Assembly: GCA_020086605.1 (NCBI GenBank)
Contig: JACBWW010000085.1
Span: 568,763 to 632,762, forward strand
Direction of reading: 5' to 3'
DNA length: 64,000 bases
From: Lanius collurio
Lineage: Eukaryota; Chordata; Aves; Passeriformes; Laniidae
The notes beneath the pieces were generated by a model. It had not been told where the DNA came from. It made no database searches and worked only from the letters and a program-made list of their open reading frames with translations. A program made the translations under genes and the position numbers. Positions 23,649 through 33,729 of this stretch are shown here, one piece after another. Position 1 is the stretch's first letter, and the number at the start of each line of letters is the position of its first letter.

Positions 23649-24326
23649 CACAGAGCTCTCCCTCACCCCGGATTCGGCAAAAGGGACCCCAAACCCGACC
23701 CTCAGGCCTGGAACAAAGTCCCCTCCCCGTGGACCATCTGCACTGACCGAGCTGGGGACGCCTTTGGGAATAGCAAGAAGGAAAAGGGACAGGGAGCTGT
23801 TGTTTTAAAAGTTGTCCTTTGCTTGGAAAAAATTCCTGTTATTTGAATAATTTTCCAATAGGTGTGAGATTCCAACATTGCCATGGAGAATTCCTTCCTT
23901 TGAGTGCTTTCACGTTTTGCACACTTGGTGTCCAGGAGGAAAACCAGGTGGGAAATGTTTCCCACCCAGTGGCCTGGAAAAGTCACAAGATGCCCAAACA
24001 TGTCACCTCCCCGGGATGGCACAGCAGACACCCAGATCATCTCCTGAAGGAGAAATTCCTGCTGAGAAGAGCCCAGCTCATGTGGAAAAGCTGCCTGAAA
24101 AGGAATGGATGGCTGTGCCCTGCTGGCATGGCTGCAGGGAGGATTTTCCCCTCAGGAACCTGTCTGGAGCTGTTTCTCTCTCTGCCCCACAGCCCGACCT
24201 CAGAGCTGTGCCAGCACAGGACTTCAGGCAGGGGGAGGTAAAAGGAGCCTTTTCCCACAGAATATGGATGATTTGTCTACACTGATTTTTGACAATTCCT
24301 TGTTCAGTTTGCAGGGCAAATGCTAA

Positions 24327-24331
24327 TTTTC

Positions 24332-24369
<38 letters not shown>

Positions 24370-24412
24370 TTTTTGTTTTTTTTTTTTGTTTGTTTGTTTT
24401 TTTGTTTTCCTC
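24327..24412. repeat. Long T-rich tract with (TTTG)n part
   Basis: Begins 'ttttctttctc', then a 31-T run from 24338 to 24368, then alternating T runs and single G including 'tttgtttgtttgttt'. No recognisable retrotransposon body flanks it on the right side, so a simple-sequence expansion is more likely than a reverse-oriented poly(A) tail. Confidence 0.92.
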
Positions 24413-24739
24413 TTAAATCAGGGCAAATCCTACTCTGCTTTCTGTGTTCTGAGCTGTTTCTCTGTGGTTATTTCTAATTCCCATCCTTACCCAGCTGGGA
24501 CAGAGCAGAGGTTTGGTCCTGTAGCAGCAGAGGTAGTGTTTGTACCTGGCAGGTGCCGCCGTGGTCCCAGCCTGGGATGAGGGACGCTGCTGCAGCCCCG
24601 GCTGAGCCAATTTCTCTCTGCCTCGTTTGCAAAGTGGGAGAATGGCTCAGACCCAAAATGGCCCAAAAGTGATTCTCTGCAGCATGAATCCACAGGCTTT
24701 AGCTAAATTCCCTTCAAAAATCCCTAAATGAAGCTGTCC

Positions 24740-25110
24740 TAAATTATACTACTTAGACTAATACGACGGCGTCCATGAAAATTGCATTTTCCCAGTTGTT
24801 GGCTCCTCCCGAATTTGGAAGCACGGTAATTTTCTAGAGCAGCTAAATAGTTTCCTCTGATGATTAAAAAATGAATAATAATAGCAGTGCCTGCCTTCCC
24901 GAGGCTCATGTAGGACTTAGCAGCAAGAAATTAAACACAGTAGGAAATTCCTTGAAAGAGTTGGAAAACAAATGATTGATACAATCTCGCCCTCCCTCCC
25001 GGCTCTGTGATCTGCTTTTAGAATGATTATTAAACACAGGGAAATTCATTTGGTGCTGTAACATGAACAAGACAAATTACAGTCTCTGGAGCTCAGTTAA
25101 TTGCTAAAGA
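24740..25110. other. AT-rich non-repetitive block, candidate conserved element
   Basis: Rich in ATTA/TAAT homeodomain cores and a near-octamer 'gaaaattgcattttcc', with no repeat signature and no open frame. The look is that of vertebrate developmental enhancers, but conservation cannot be judged from one sequence. Confidence 0.3.
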
Positions 25111-26608
25111 ACACTCTGACCCTCTGTGGGTTCATCAGTTATGGGAGGTAATGAAGGAAGCACTCGCCAGCCTGGGGGCTGCAGGACCAGACAGGGCCCC
25201 TCCCTGGGAGCTCTGGGGGAAATGATGGAAAACTCAGCACCTGCAGCCCCCTCACCAGGCAAAATCCAAGGATGGGGATGCCCAGGAGCCGTGGAAGGGG
25301 TGAGAGGTTGGTAGTCAGATGCCACCCTTGGTTTGCTGTGGCTGCTCTGAAGGGGCTTGGTGAGACGTTGAGTCTTCCAGGGTGGGATTCACCTCCCTGA
25401 ATTTAGAGCTCTGGGTTAATCCAACCTGCCCAATCCACCACACAGCAAACGCTGAGGGCATTTTCCATTTCCCAGCAGCAAACCTTCCCCAGGGTTTGCC
25501 AGTGGGATCCCAAATCTCATGGCAAGTTGGCTTGGAAAGATCCCAAGACTGCTCTAAAAACCCCTGGGTAATATGGATGGTGTTTAGGCCAAACTCAGGT
25601 GATAGCTTGGATTTTTTGGGTGTCATCACAGAGGGGGAAGTTGGAGATTTTCCTGTGGCCTCAGAATGCTCATCACAGGCACTTTGCAGCACAGGAGTCA
25701 TGATAAATTCATGAGCTCTGGCAATGCTGCGTGTCACAAACAGAGCCATTGCTCTCTTTTCATCCAAACATGCCAAATTATTTTTTCCTCTTCTTCTTGT
25801 TCCCCATTCTATTGTATTAGACTGAGATGTAAAATTATTAATAGAATAGTCCATTAATTTTATGATATTTCATTATTCAATTATTTCCTCCATTATTCTT
25901 CCACATTAAATCTGAATAATTTATTCAGTGAATTTTGCAAGCAAAATGTTCAATGCATAATTTTCTCCTTTGTTAATATTCTCCCAGTTCTAATTGTCCA
26001 TGAGAATTTGATCTAGTGCTCTCCAGAAGAGCAACCCTAAGACAAAAGACCCAACACAGAGCTGTGCTCAGCACAACGATGGTGTTGTTCCCCATTGAGG
26101 CTCTCAGTGCTCCCAGTGGGATGGGAAGGCAGGAGGGAACAGGCTGTACCTGGCACGGGAGCCAGCAGCAGCTCCCACTCCGTGTGAGCGGTGTCATTCC
26201 ACTGGGGAAGGGAGGGCAAAGCCTTGGGAACAGCCCAGTGGGGAAGTGTCCATGTGCTCGACTCCCTCGGCCCAGCAAAGAGCTCTCAGCCCCTTGAGGG
26301 GACACCAAAAAGGGACAGAAGCAGCTTCTGCCCCACACTGTGTCAGAGCTGTGCTGGCTTCCACGGGAACCCCAGGGGAAGGAGGCCCTGGGCTTGCCAG
26401 GCTCCCCTGGGACACGCTCCACACTCGGACTGCAGCCCCAGCCTCGCTGGGGTCCCACCCCAGCTCCTGTCACTGAGCCCACACGGTGCCTTTGGGACGT
26501 GCTGGGGTTTCCCTTTGCAGCAGGTTGGACTTGCTGTGCCCAGCCTGGCCAGCCCCACCTGTCCTGAGGTCATGGAACTGCTGGAATCTGCTCCTATGGA
26601 ACAGGAGA
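25111..26608. other. Unique sequence, no gene seen
   Basis: 25800-25980 is AT-rich; 26080-26600 is GC-rich with overlapping open frames on both strands. A 179-codon minus frame (25315-25854) shows no domain. Confidence 0.5.
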
Positions 26609-26958
26609 TCATCACAGAATCCCCTGAGCTGGAGGGGACCCACCAGGATCATCCAGCCCAGCTCCTGGCCCTGCCCAGACCCCCCAACACCCCCACCCTG
26701 GGCATCCCTGGCAGCGCTGCCCAAACGCTCCTGGAGCTCTGGAAGCCTCGGGGCCGTGCCCATTCCCTGGGGAGCCTGGGCAGTGCCAGCACCCTCTGGG
26801 GGAAGAACCTTTCTCTGATCTCAGCCTGCCCTGCCCTGGATGGGCACAGAGCCCTCGCAAGGGGATGAGATGTGCAGGAGCAGCTCAGGGCGCGCTGGGC
26901 TCCTCTCACCTCCCGCAGGGCTCCCCTGGGCCAGGGAGCACAGGCTGTGTCCACATCC
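26609..26958 (-). mobile_element. Chimeric repeat copy A: CR1 3' part joined to a 119-bp head
   Basis: 26609-26839 is antisense CR1 3' sequence of the 9762/21172 subfamily. At 'ctgccctgg' it leaves the CR1 consensus, which would continue 'cccagctccag', and enters a 119-bp segment (26840-26958) beginning 'atgggcacagagccctcgc' and ending 'ggctgtgtccacatcc'. The same join and same outer end recur at 37989-38107. Read in CR1 sense direction the 119 bp form a 5' head. I do not recognise the head; it has no obvious tRNA-type A or B box. It may be a distinct CR1 subfamily, a CR1-tailed non-autonomous element, or a duplicated accident. Confidence 0.75.
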
Positions 26959-27074
26959 TACCCCAGCCCTTTCCTGCAGGAAGTCCCAGCACTGGGCACC
27001 CTCTGGGTTCGCCTCCTGCCAGCCTGGGGCTGCCCAGGGACACCTTGAGAGAGCAGCTCCCTGTGCAGCACATC

Positions 27075-27200
27075 CAGACTCTTTGGCTTGGACAACAATC
27101 CCAGGCACAGGGTGGGATTGTTGGGCTGTCTGTGCAGGGCTGGGGCTTGGGCTGGATGATCCTGGCAGATCCCTTCCAGTCAGGATATTCTGTGATTCTG
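27075..27200 (+). mobile_element. CR1 LINE fragment, 3' end
   Basis: Sense CR1: 'gcttggacaacaatcccagg', 'ttgttgggctgtctgtgcag', 'ggctggatgatcctggcaga', 'tcccttccagtcaggatatt' and the end 'ctgtgattctg'. Related to, but not the same subfamily as, the antisense copy starting at 26609; together they form an inverted pair with 3' ends pointing outward. Confidence 0.85.
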
Positions 27201-29118
27201 CAGCTCTGGTCAGGATGGACTCACAGCTCTCTCTCTGCTGCCCTTCCTACACAAGGAGCCTGTGAAGGTGACAGAGACCTCACCAGGAAGGCAGAACCGA
27301 GGTCATCAATCCCCTGCTCCACCAGAAATAACATCAACAGCCCCTTTGCTAAGAAGCAGCTGAAGTTTTACCTTCAGTCAAGGTTTGTTTCCATTTTTCT
27401 GCTGTGCATTTTCCAAAAATGCCCTCATTTTGCCTGGCATCTGGCACTCACCAGTGTGCTGGGAGAACTTCCAGTCTGGGAAGCTGAGCTGGGGAGCGTG
27501 GGAGACTGGCAGCACTCGAGCTCTCCCTGACACCAGTGAATGAAATGGAGGAAATAGTAAAGAGGGAGCTTTTAAGTCAGAATTAACTCTCAAGCCAAAA
27601 TTTTGGGGAACTTCAGGAATTCACTGTCCTTTCCATGAAAGCCACAGGCATTGCTGGGATGTTTTTAGCAAATGTGGGCAACTCTCACAGTTTCCCAAAT
27701 GAAAATTCAGGCAAACTGAGCACTTTTGTTTTCATTGACCAGCAAGTCACCTTCCCTGTTCCCTCACCTCAGCTGCCTGTGCTGTTTTAGAGCTGAGATC
27801 CAGCTAAAATGGGACACAGCAATTCCATATTAAGAGCTGGAGCCACCATGAACTCCGTGTTGGCATCACAGCAGCTCCAATTCAGGGAACATTTTCCCTA
27901 CCCATGTCAATAAATCAGGGGTAGGAACAGTGATAAGGGGGTAAAAATAGAGTCCCCCAAATGTAAGTTTTCCATGGTTAATGCTAATAACAGCTGTTTT
28001 CTGAAATAACATCTTGGTGCCACCAGCTCAGCAGTAACATATGGGCTGTATCAGCTATTGCAGCATTCCCAGCAACCCACATGAACGGAGATTTTCTGAT
28101 TCACTTGGACGAAAATCTACAGAAATAGAGCTGCTTTGAGTCCCCTCGAGGTAGAGGCACTGGAGACACAAAAATATTTGGGCTGCAGCAAGACCCCAGT
28201 GCTCTGGCAGCCCAAGGAGCCCAGTCCCCAGCTCAAATCTCCTTGCAGGAGAGTGGAGGCTGCAGACCCTTCTCTGCAGGGAGGGAAATGGCACTTGGAA
28301 GCTCCACTGAGCCCCAGCCACCCTGTCCTCGGGTGCAGTGGCCTTTTGGAGGGGACAAAGCCAGCCCTGTGTCCCTCCAGGGAGCTCTGCTTTCTGCCCA
28401 GGGTGTCTGAGCCCGGGCTGCTGCCCCTGGCTTGCTCCCCATGGGGGCTTCTCTCAGCAGATCTGAGCTCTGCAGGGCAGAGAAGCTCACTCAGAAAGTG
28501 CTCAGGGAGGGGAGAATCCTCCCTGCTGGCCGCCAGCGCTGCCCCACCGGTGTTTGCAGCGCTGCAGATGCTGGGCTGGGGGAAGGAGAGGGGCAGGAGG
28601 GGCAAGGGGAAGAGCTTCACATGCCCCGAGGGACTGCAGCACCTCGGGCTTGCACTCCTGGGCAGGACCTGCCAGGGCAGCATTAAAGGCATTGTCAGGT
28701 GCTTGGGCTTCCCCTTCCCCGGCCTTGCCCAAAGAGATGCAAAAATTCAGCCAAGGAGAGAATGTTCATTTGAAGGCTTCACACGTTGTCCCTGCCAAAA
28801 ACAAAGTGTGAGGATTGCAACCAAATTTAGCCCATATGCTCCAGGCAGCAGAGATTTGGGACTGAATTCCCTCAGTAGGAAGACCCCTGGTTTTAGGAAC
28901 CGTGAGGAAAACATGAAAATGGTATTTCCACGCATCACAGGAACCACCTGAATCCTGCCCTGGATGCAGGGTCTGAGCAGGAACTGGGAGCAAGGGGTTT
29001 GCAGAGGGCTTTGAGTGGGGATGTCACCTGCATTAATCTAAAAAATCACTGTAAAACTATATAAAAATAGTTTTCCTACTCAGGTTTAGGTATGGAGCTC
29101 ATAACAGGGAAAACAGCC

Positions 29119-29134
29119 AAAAAAAAAAAAAAAA
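29119..29134. repeat. Poly-A tract
   Basis: Sixteen A within otherwise unique AT-rich sequence. No retrogene body or target-site duplication recognised beside it. Confidence 0.9.
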
Positions 29135-29570
29135 GGAGATATTCACTTACGTTTTTTGTATAATTTCATGTGAGGAACAAATGAGATACTGCTGGAATGG
29201 TGGTGTCTGCTGAGCACTGACTGCAGACACAAGGACACTGAAAGGGAACATGAGCTTTTTTAATTGAAATTGAAAAGCAGAAAACAGACCTGCTACTTAT
29301 TGTGCAGTGCAGAGAACTTGGGAATCCACCTCATACTTTGGAGCCATTAATTATTGCTTAATTAGAGCAAGGAGCATTTGCAGGATATGTGATAGCAGAT
29401 AATGGCTGGTTCTCCAGAGAGACTCGGATCTGGGTACAGAAATAGCAATTCCTTGCACAAAGGGCAGCTGATTTTATTGGGAAAGGAGAAGTGGCTGATC
29501 AAGTTCATGGACAGGGAACATCTTCGTGTGGCAGTGCCAACACCATCCCAGGGGATCTGGGCAAATGAAG

Positions 29571-29621
29571 GGGGACAGGAGGTGACCTGCAGAAGGTCTG
29601 GGGACAGGAGGTGACCTGCAG
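29571..29621. repeat. Tandem duplication, 29-bp period
   Basis: A 22-bp unit beginning 'ggggacaggaggtgacctgc' occurs at 29571-29592 and 29600-29621, identical, each followed by 'gtct'. A recent local duplication. Confidence 0.95.
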
Positions 29622-30234
29622 GTCTGGCCCATTCCTGTGGGGGATGTGGAACTCTCCCTTCTCATTAAGGCCATCCTTTAAGGAAGCTGCCACCAAGCAC
29701 CCAGATTTCTGAGAGGTCACCTCGCTTTGGGGCCGGCCCTGCGATGTGCAGGGCTGGGATGGGGTGAACCAAACATGAGCAGCTCGTTTGGTTTCAGACT
29801 CAGCAACAGAGCAAGGGCCAACCCTTACCAAAGGGTCATTTTGGGACAGTGGTGTCTCCAGGTGGATCTACAGGTATGGGACAGGCACAGAGGGCTGGAG
29901 TGGCCCCAATGCACAGAGACCATTTGATTGTGGCCTCCTCAAGAAGACAAAATGAAAATTCATTATAATCATCGGAAAACATCCATCTAAAATTAGTTAT
30001 TGAGTCAGAGCTTTGAATTGCAAAGGAGCCCTGATTTTCTTTCTTGCCTACACTTTCCGCGGTGTGTTTTAAAACAAGAAGGTGCAGCTCCCTTTGTCCC
30101 CTCTCTCCTGTCTCCAGCCATCCCTTTAACAGGCACCAATTGTTTCCAGGTGTTTGGAAACCATCCTGTCCCCACAGCTCCTCCGACAGGTTTGGGGGTT
30201 TCCCTCCTGCTGTTCAGGGCCCCATCCCAAACCT

Positions 30235-30247
30235 CCCCCCCCCCCCC
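30235..30247. repeat. C13 homopolymer
   Basis: Thirteen consecutive C. Long C/G homopolymers are unstable and error-prone in sequencing, so the length should be treated with caution. Confidence 0.95.
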
Positions 30248-30629
30248 GAGCTGCCCTGTGGAGCTGTGTCTGTGCCATCTCTTTGGACAGCTCTTCCTCC
30301 CCTGAAGTTTAACTTGTCCAGATCAGCCACTGCTCTCCCAGCCTGGCTCCAGGTTTCCATCCCCTGCTGGAGCACCCTGAGCACCTTCACTGCCCCCCTG
30401 CAGTTTCTGTTCCCTTCTCAGACCGCGGTGTGTGAGAACAGGAGGAGCCTCTGTGGAAATGCTCCATCGGGCACTGCCTCAAACCCTTCACAGCTCTCAG
30501 TTCCTTCATGAGGGTGGCAGCACAATGGCCACATTTTAGGATTTCTCCACCTCCCCTCCTTCCAGCTGGGAGCCCCATAACCCAGCAAAATCCTAGCCCA
30601 CAAAAGCGTGACCCAAAGCCTTATTTGGG

Positions 30630-30680
30630 AATTTCATTATATTTTTACATTTCATTACACTTTTGCATTTCATTACAAAT
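30630..30680. repeat. Short degenerate tandem repeat
   Basis: Three copies of an AT-rich 17-18 bp unit around 'atttcattacac', with the last two closest to each other. Just upstream of the ancient LINE at 30960. Confidence 0.75.
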
Positions 30681-30959
30681 TTTGGGTGCTTTCTTCGGTC
30701 CTCAAAGTCCCCAAAATGTTCACATTCTCCACTGAACCATCCTCACCTGCCAGTTCTGTGGCAGCAGCAATTCCATGAGCTCATTCCTGCCTCCTCAACC
30801 AAGGTCATGGAGTAGAAGATCAGTGTGATTTGCTCCAAGGTTGGGTCCTGAACCCCCCTGTGCCCTGCCCAAACCCCACAGACCCCTCTCAGCACAGAGT
30901 GTGCCTGGTTTTCCTGGCTCAGGCTTTAGCTCCTCGCAATTCTTCCACTAATCCCCATC

Positions 30960-32110
30960 TTTCCCAGATGAAATAACAATTTCCCAGGAGGAACTGTATC
31001 AGATCCTCTGCTGAAGTCCATGCAGAGGGATCTGCATTCCCTTTGCCCACAGGATCTGGTATTTAATTGAGAGAGGAGATGGAGTGAGTCTGTCCTGGAT
31101 AAAGACCTGTCCCTTTCCCCTTTTACTCTCTACCTTCACTTCTCCCATCTTTCTGTGGAAATTTTGAACCCCCACAGGTTCAAACCCCATTGTTCCTGCT
31201 GTTTGCACACCTCCCTTTGCAGATCACATGGAATTTCCCTGTATTGAGGGCCCTGATTCAGGCTTTTGCCTTGCTCATGGGACTGTCCAGTTCCAAACCC
31301 TCCTTCCTCAGCCTTTTCTGAAGCTGCTCTCTTATTGTGGAGCTGTTGCACCTCATTATTTTAAGCCCTGATCCCAGCTGACTCTCTGGTAGCCCCACGT
31401 CCATCCTCATCCCTCTTATCCATAAACCCAACTCCACCTTTTCCTTGAGGATCCCACAACATGACAGGATCCTCCTCTGCTCTCCTCCCCTCTCCCACAG
31501 AGCCCCCTTTGTGGCTCAGCCCTTTGCTCCCACCCTCAGACCTCACCCTCACTGCTCTGATCCTTCCTGAAGTTGTTATTTGTGGAACCACCTGGGAATT
31601 TTTCCCACCTACTCTTCCCTTCACCTTCCACTGAGTTGTAAATTCCACGGTTTTGCCCCTTTGGCTTAAAAAAATCCCACATCTCCCTGTTCAGCTCCCC
31701 GGGCTTCTGTGGCCAGCTGACTTCACAAAATAATTTTATTAAATTTCTCCTAACTTGCCCTTTATGAAACCAAACCCCCACTCACAGGCTTAGTTGTCTG
31801 GGATTTTTTTTTTCCCATTCCCTTTAATTCAAGCTGAATCAAGCCCTGGCCACACAGTCCAAGGTTACTTTCTATAACCAGCTCCTCTATAGACTCTTCA
31901 CCCCTTGCCAAAACCATGTCTAAAATAGCATCCACTTCTGATTGCTTCCATGACTAATTGATGCAGAAAGTGGTCATTTCCACCCAGAATTACCTGTCTC
32001 ATCCTATTAATAGGATCATTGATCCTCCAGTCTGAGCCCTGCGAGATGATGTTTCACTGCTGTGTTCTGGCCACCAGAGCTTCCAAACTGAGCCCTGGAA
32101 TTGTCTCTAC
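30960..32110 (-). mobile_element. Ancient CR1/L3-type LINE, antisense, decayed
   Basis: Two anchors in the order expected for an antisense LINE. At 31005-31060 a minus-strand frame reads AKGMQIPLHGLQQ, a worn copy of the RT segment DKGxAVDxIYLDFSKAFD. At 31860-32000 the plus strand 'ggttactttctataaccagc', 'tcctctatagactcttcacc', 'aaccatgtctaaaatagcat' and 'atgcagaaagtggtcatttc' follows the antisense of the region between endonuclease and RT in old sauropsid CR1/L3 elements. The distance between the anchors is shorter than I recall for an intact element, implying deletions. No frame is open across it. A younger CR1 copy begins 80 bp further on, at 32188. Confidence 0.55.
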
Positions 32111-32187
32111 AGAGAGTCCTGAATGGATTTTGTGCTGACTCTGGCTGTGAGAACTCAGATTTAGGGAGAGCTACAAGGAGATCAATG

Positions 32188-32525
32188 TTCATGGAATCCC
32201 AGGTGGGTTTGGCTTGGGAGGGACCTTAAAGCCCACCCAGTGCCACCCCCTGCCATAGCAGGGACCCCTCCCACTGTCCCAGGCTACTCCCAGCCCCAAT
32301 GTCCAGCCTGGCCTTGGGCACTGCCAGGGATCCAGGGGCAGCCACAGCTGCTCTGGGCACCCTGTGCCAGGGCCTGCCCACCCTGCCAGGGAACAATTCC
32401 TTCCCAATATCCCATCCAGCCCTGCCCTCTGGCACTGGGAAGCCATTCCCTGTGTCCTGTCCCTCCAGCCCTTGTCCACAGTCCCTCTGCAGCCTTCTTG
32501 CAATCCCTCTTTAGGCACTGGAAGG
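32188..32525 (-). mobile_element. CR1 LINE, 3' portion, antisense
   Basis: Reads 'ggcttgggagggaccttaaa', the hairpin region 'ccccctgccatagcaggga', 'tactcccagccccaatgtcc', 'gggatccaggggcagccaca', 'gccctctggcactgggaagc' and 'cagcctt...taggcactgg'. It is close to the sense copy at 14648 over most of its length, so the two belong to one subfamily. 5'-truncated within the RT C-terminus. Confidence 0.92.
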
Positions 32526-33078
32526 TTTCATATTAGAAAAGCACCAAAGGCTTGTCCAAATCCCCAGATCTCCCTAATGCAGCTTTGCCATGGGACGAGT
32601 GGTTACAGATGAGATTATCTGTGATCAATACTCACTCGTGGATATCTTTGATAAATCCATCACTTTACCCTCTGAATGAGCAGTGATTTTCCAGTACAGA
32701 GCTCAAACCAACCACTTCCATGTTTAAATCCCTCACCCACATTTTCCCGTGGTGGTCACAACCTCCAGCAGCACACAGAGCACATTGGCAGAGGCAGGGC
32801 AGGAATCAGCCACTGCTTTTCTCTCCTGTTGTCCCTAAATATGACATTTATTAGTAGCAATTCTAGAGGAAGATAAAGTTCAGGTACAGTGACCACAGCT
32901 GTGTAATTTTAACAGACTTTTAATTTCGGTTTTCCCACCTTAACAGTGTTTCAATCACACTTTAACTTCCCAGTCAAGTGATTTCTACAACCAGAGGGCA
33001 AAGCAGAATGAGATTTTTCCAGGTGTACTGAGCCTTGTGCTCCCAGAACTGCAGAAGGGCCACAGTTCAGCTCCAACA

Positions 33079-33391
33079 CGGGACATCTCCTGCCTCGTTC
33101 CACGCTTTCCAAGCGATATTTGAGGCAGCCAAAGGCGTGGCAGTGTCCCCACGAAGGGACAGCAGCGCTGGGGCGGTACCTGAGGGATGGGGCTTTGTCA
33201 CCTGTGCCCGTGGCAGTCAGGGGGACCCTCATGGGCTGGAAAACGCCGCGGTTTCTGCAGCGCTTGGCTCGCCTTTGGGCCACCAGAGGGGGGTGCCTGC
33301 GCTGCTGCGGAGCCCGGCGAGCGCTGCGACTTTAAAGCGTTTGTAGATAACATGGAAACATCAAACGGGAACGCGAAGCCGTGCTCCCCGC
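33079..33391. promoter_or_regulatory. CpG-dense patch, candidate regulatory element
   Basis: About 26 CpG dinucleotides in 313 bp, far denser than the surrounding sequence where CpG is scarce. It is not a CR1 copy and shows no open frame worth calling. It contains a CTCF-like motif at 33279-33298. CpG retention suggests germline hypomethylation, as at a small CpG island, promoter or insulator. No TATA box or coding exon follows on either side that I can recognise. Confidence 0.5.
33279..33298 (+). promoter_or_regulatory. CTCF-like motif
   Basis: The core reads CCACCAGAGGGGGGTGCC. It agrees with the CTCF core CCASYAGRKGGC through CCACCAGAGGG and departs at the next position (G for C). It lies inside a CpG-dense patch, a common setting for CTCF sites. 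Confidence 0.5.
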
Positions 33392-33711
33392 CTGACAAAT
33401 GGCAAATGAAATATAAAATAAAAGCTGTCAACTAACAAATGTGCTGCTGCTGAGGGTGTGGGGAGCTGGGGAAGGAGTGACACGGAGGGGAAGGCTCTGG
33501 GTGATGCTGAGGAAGGAGCTGGGGGTGACGTGGCACAGAAGGGAGGTGGATTTTGAGCAGAAAAGGTGCCAAATCCCCAGAAACTGCCCTGAAAAATTCC
33601 ACTTTCTGTCAAGTGTCTGGTCCCGAGCATCATGAGTCCCCCAAAGCCAGGCTTTTCCCTACCTGCATCCCCTAGGCCAGCTCAGCAAAGCTGTCCCCAG
33701 GGCTGCAGGGT

Positions 33712-33729
33712 GGGCCACAAGGGGAGCTG
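33712..33729 (+). promoter_or_regulatory. CTCF-like motif, second copy
   Basis: Reads GGGCCACAAGGGGAGCTG, matching the CTCF core at most positions with A instead of Y after CCAC and A instead of C after the G run. Same orientation as the motif 430 bp upstream. Confidence 0.35.

Larger units (their letters stand above)
27201..30234. other. Unique sequence with the longest open frame of the window
   Basis: A 271-codon plus frame at 28136-28951 has Ser/Pro/Leu-rich GC-driven composition, no domain, no signal peptide, and an opposing 191-codon minus frame over most of its length. I regard it as non-coding. Otherwise nothing beyond the poly-A and the 29-bp duplication. Confidence 0.5.

Noticed and set aside
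28136..28951. 271-codon open frame on the plus strand, longest in the window
   Set aside because: No domain or signal, Ser/Pro/Leu-rich composition set by GC content, and an opposing 191-codon frame covers much of it. No splice or promoter context supports it.
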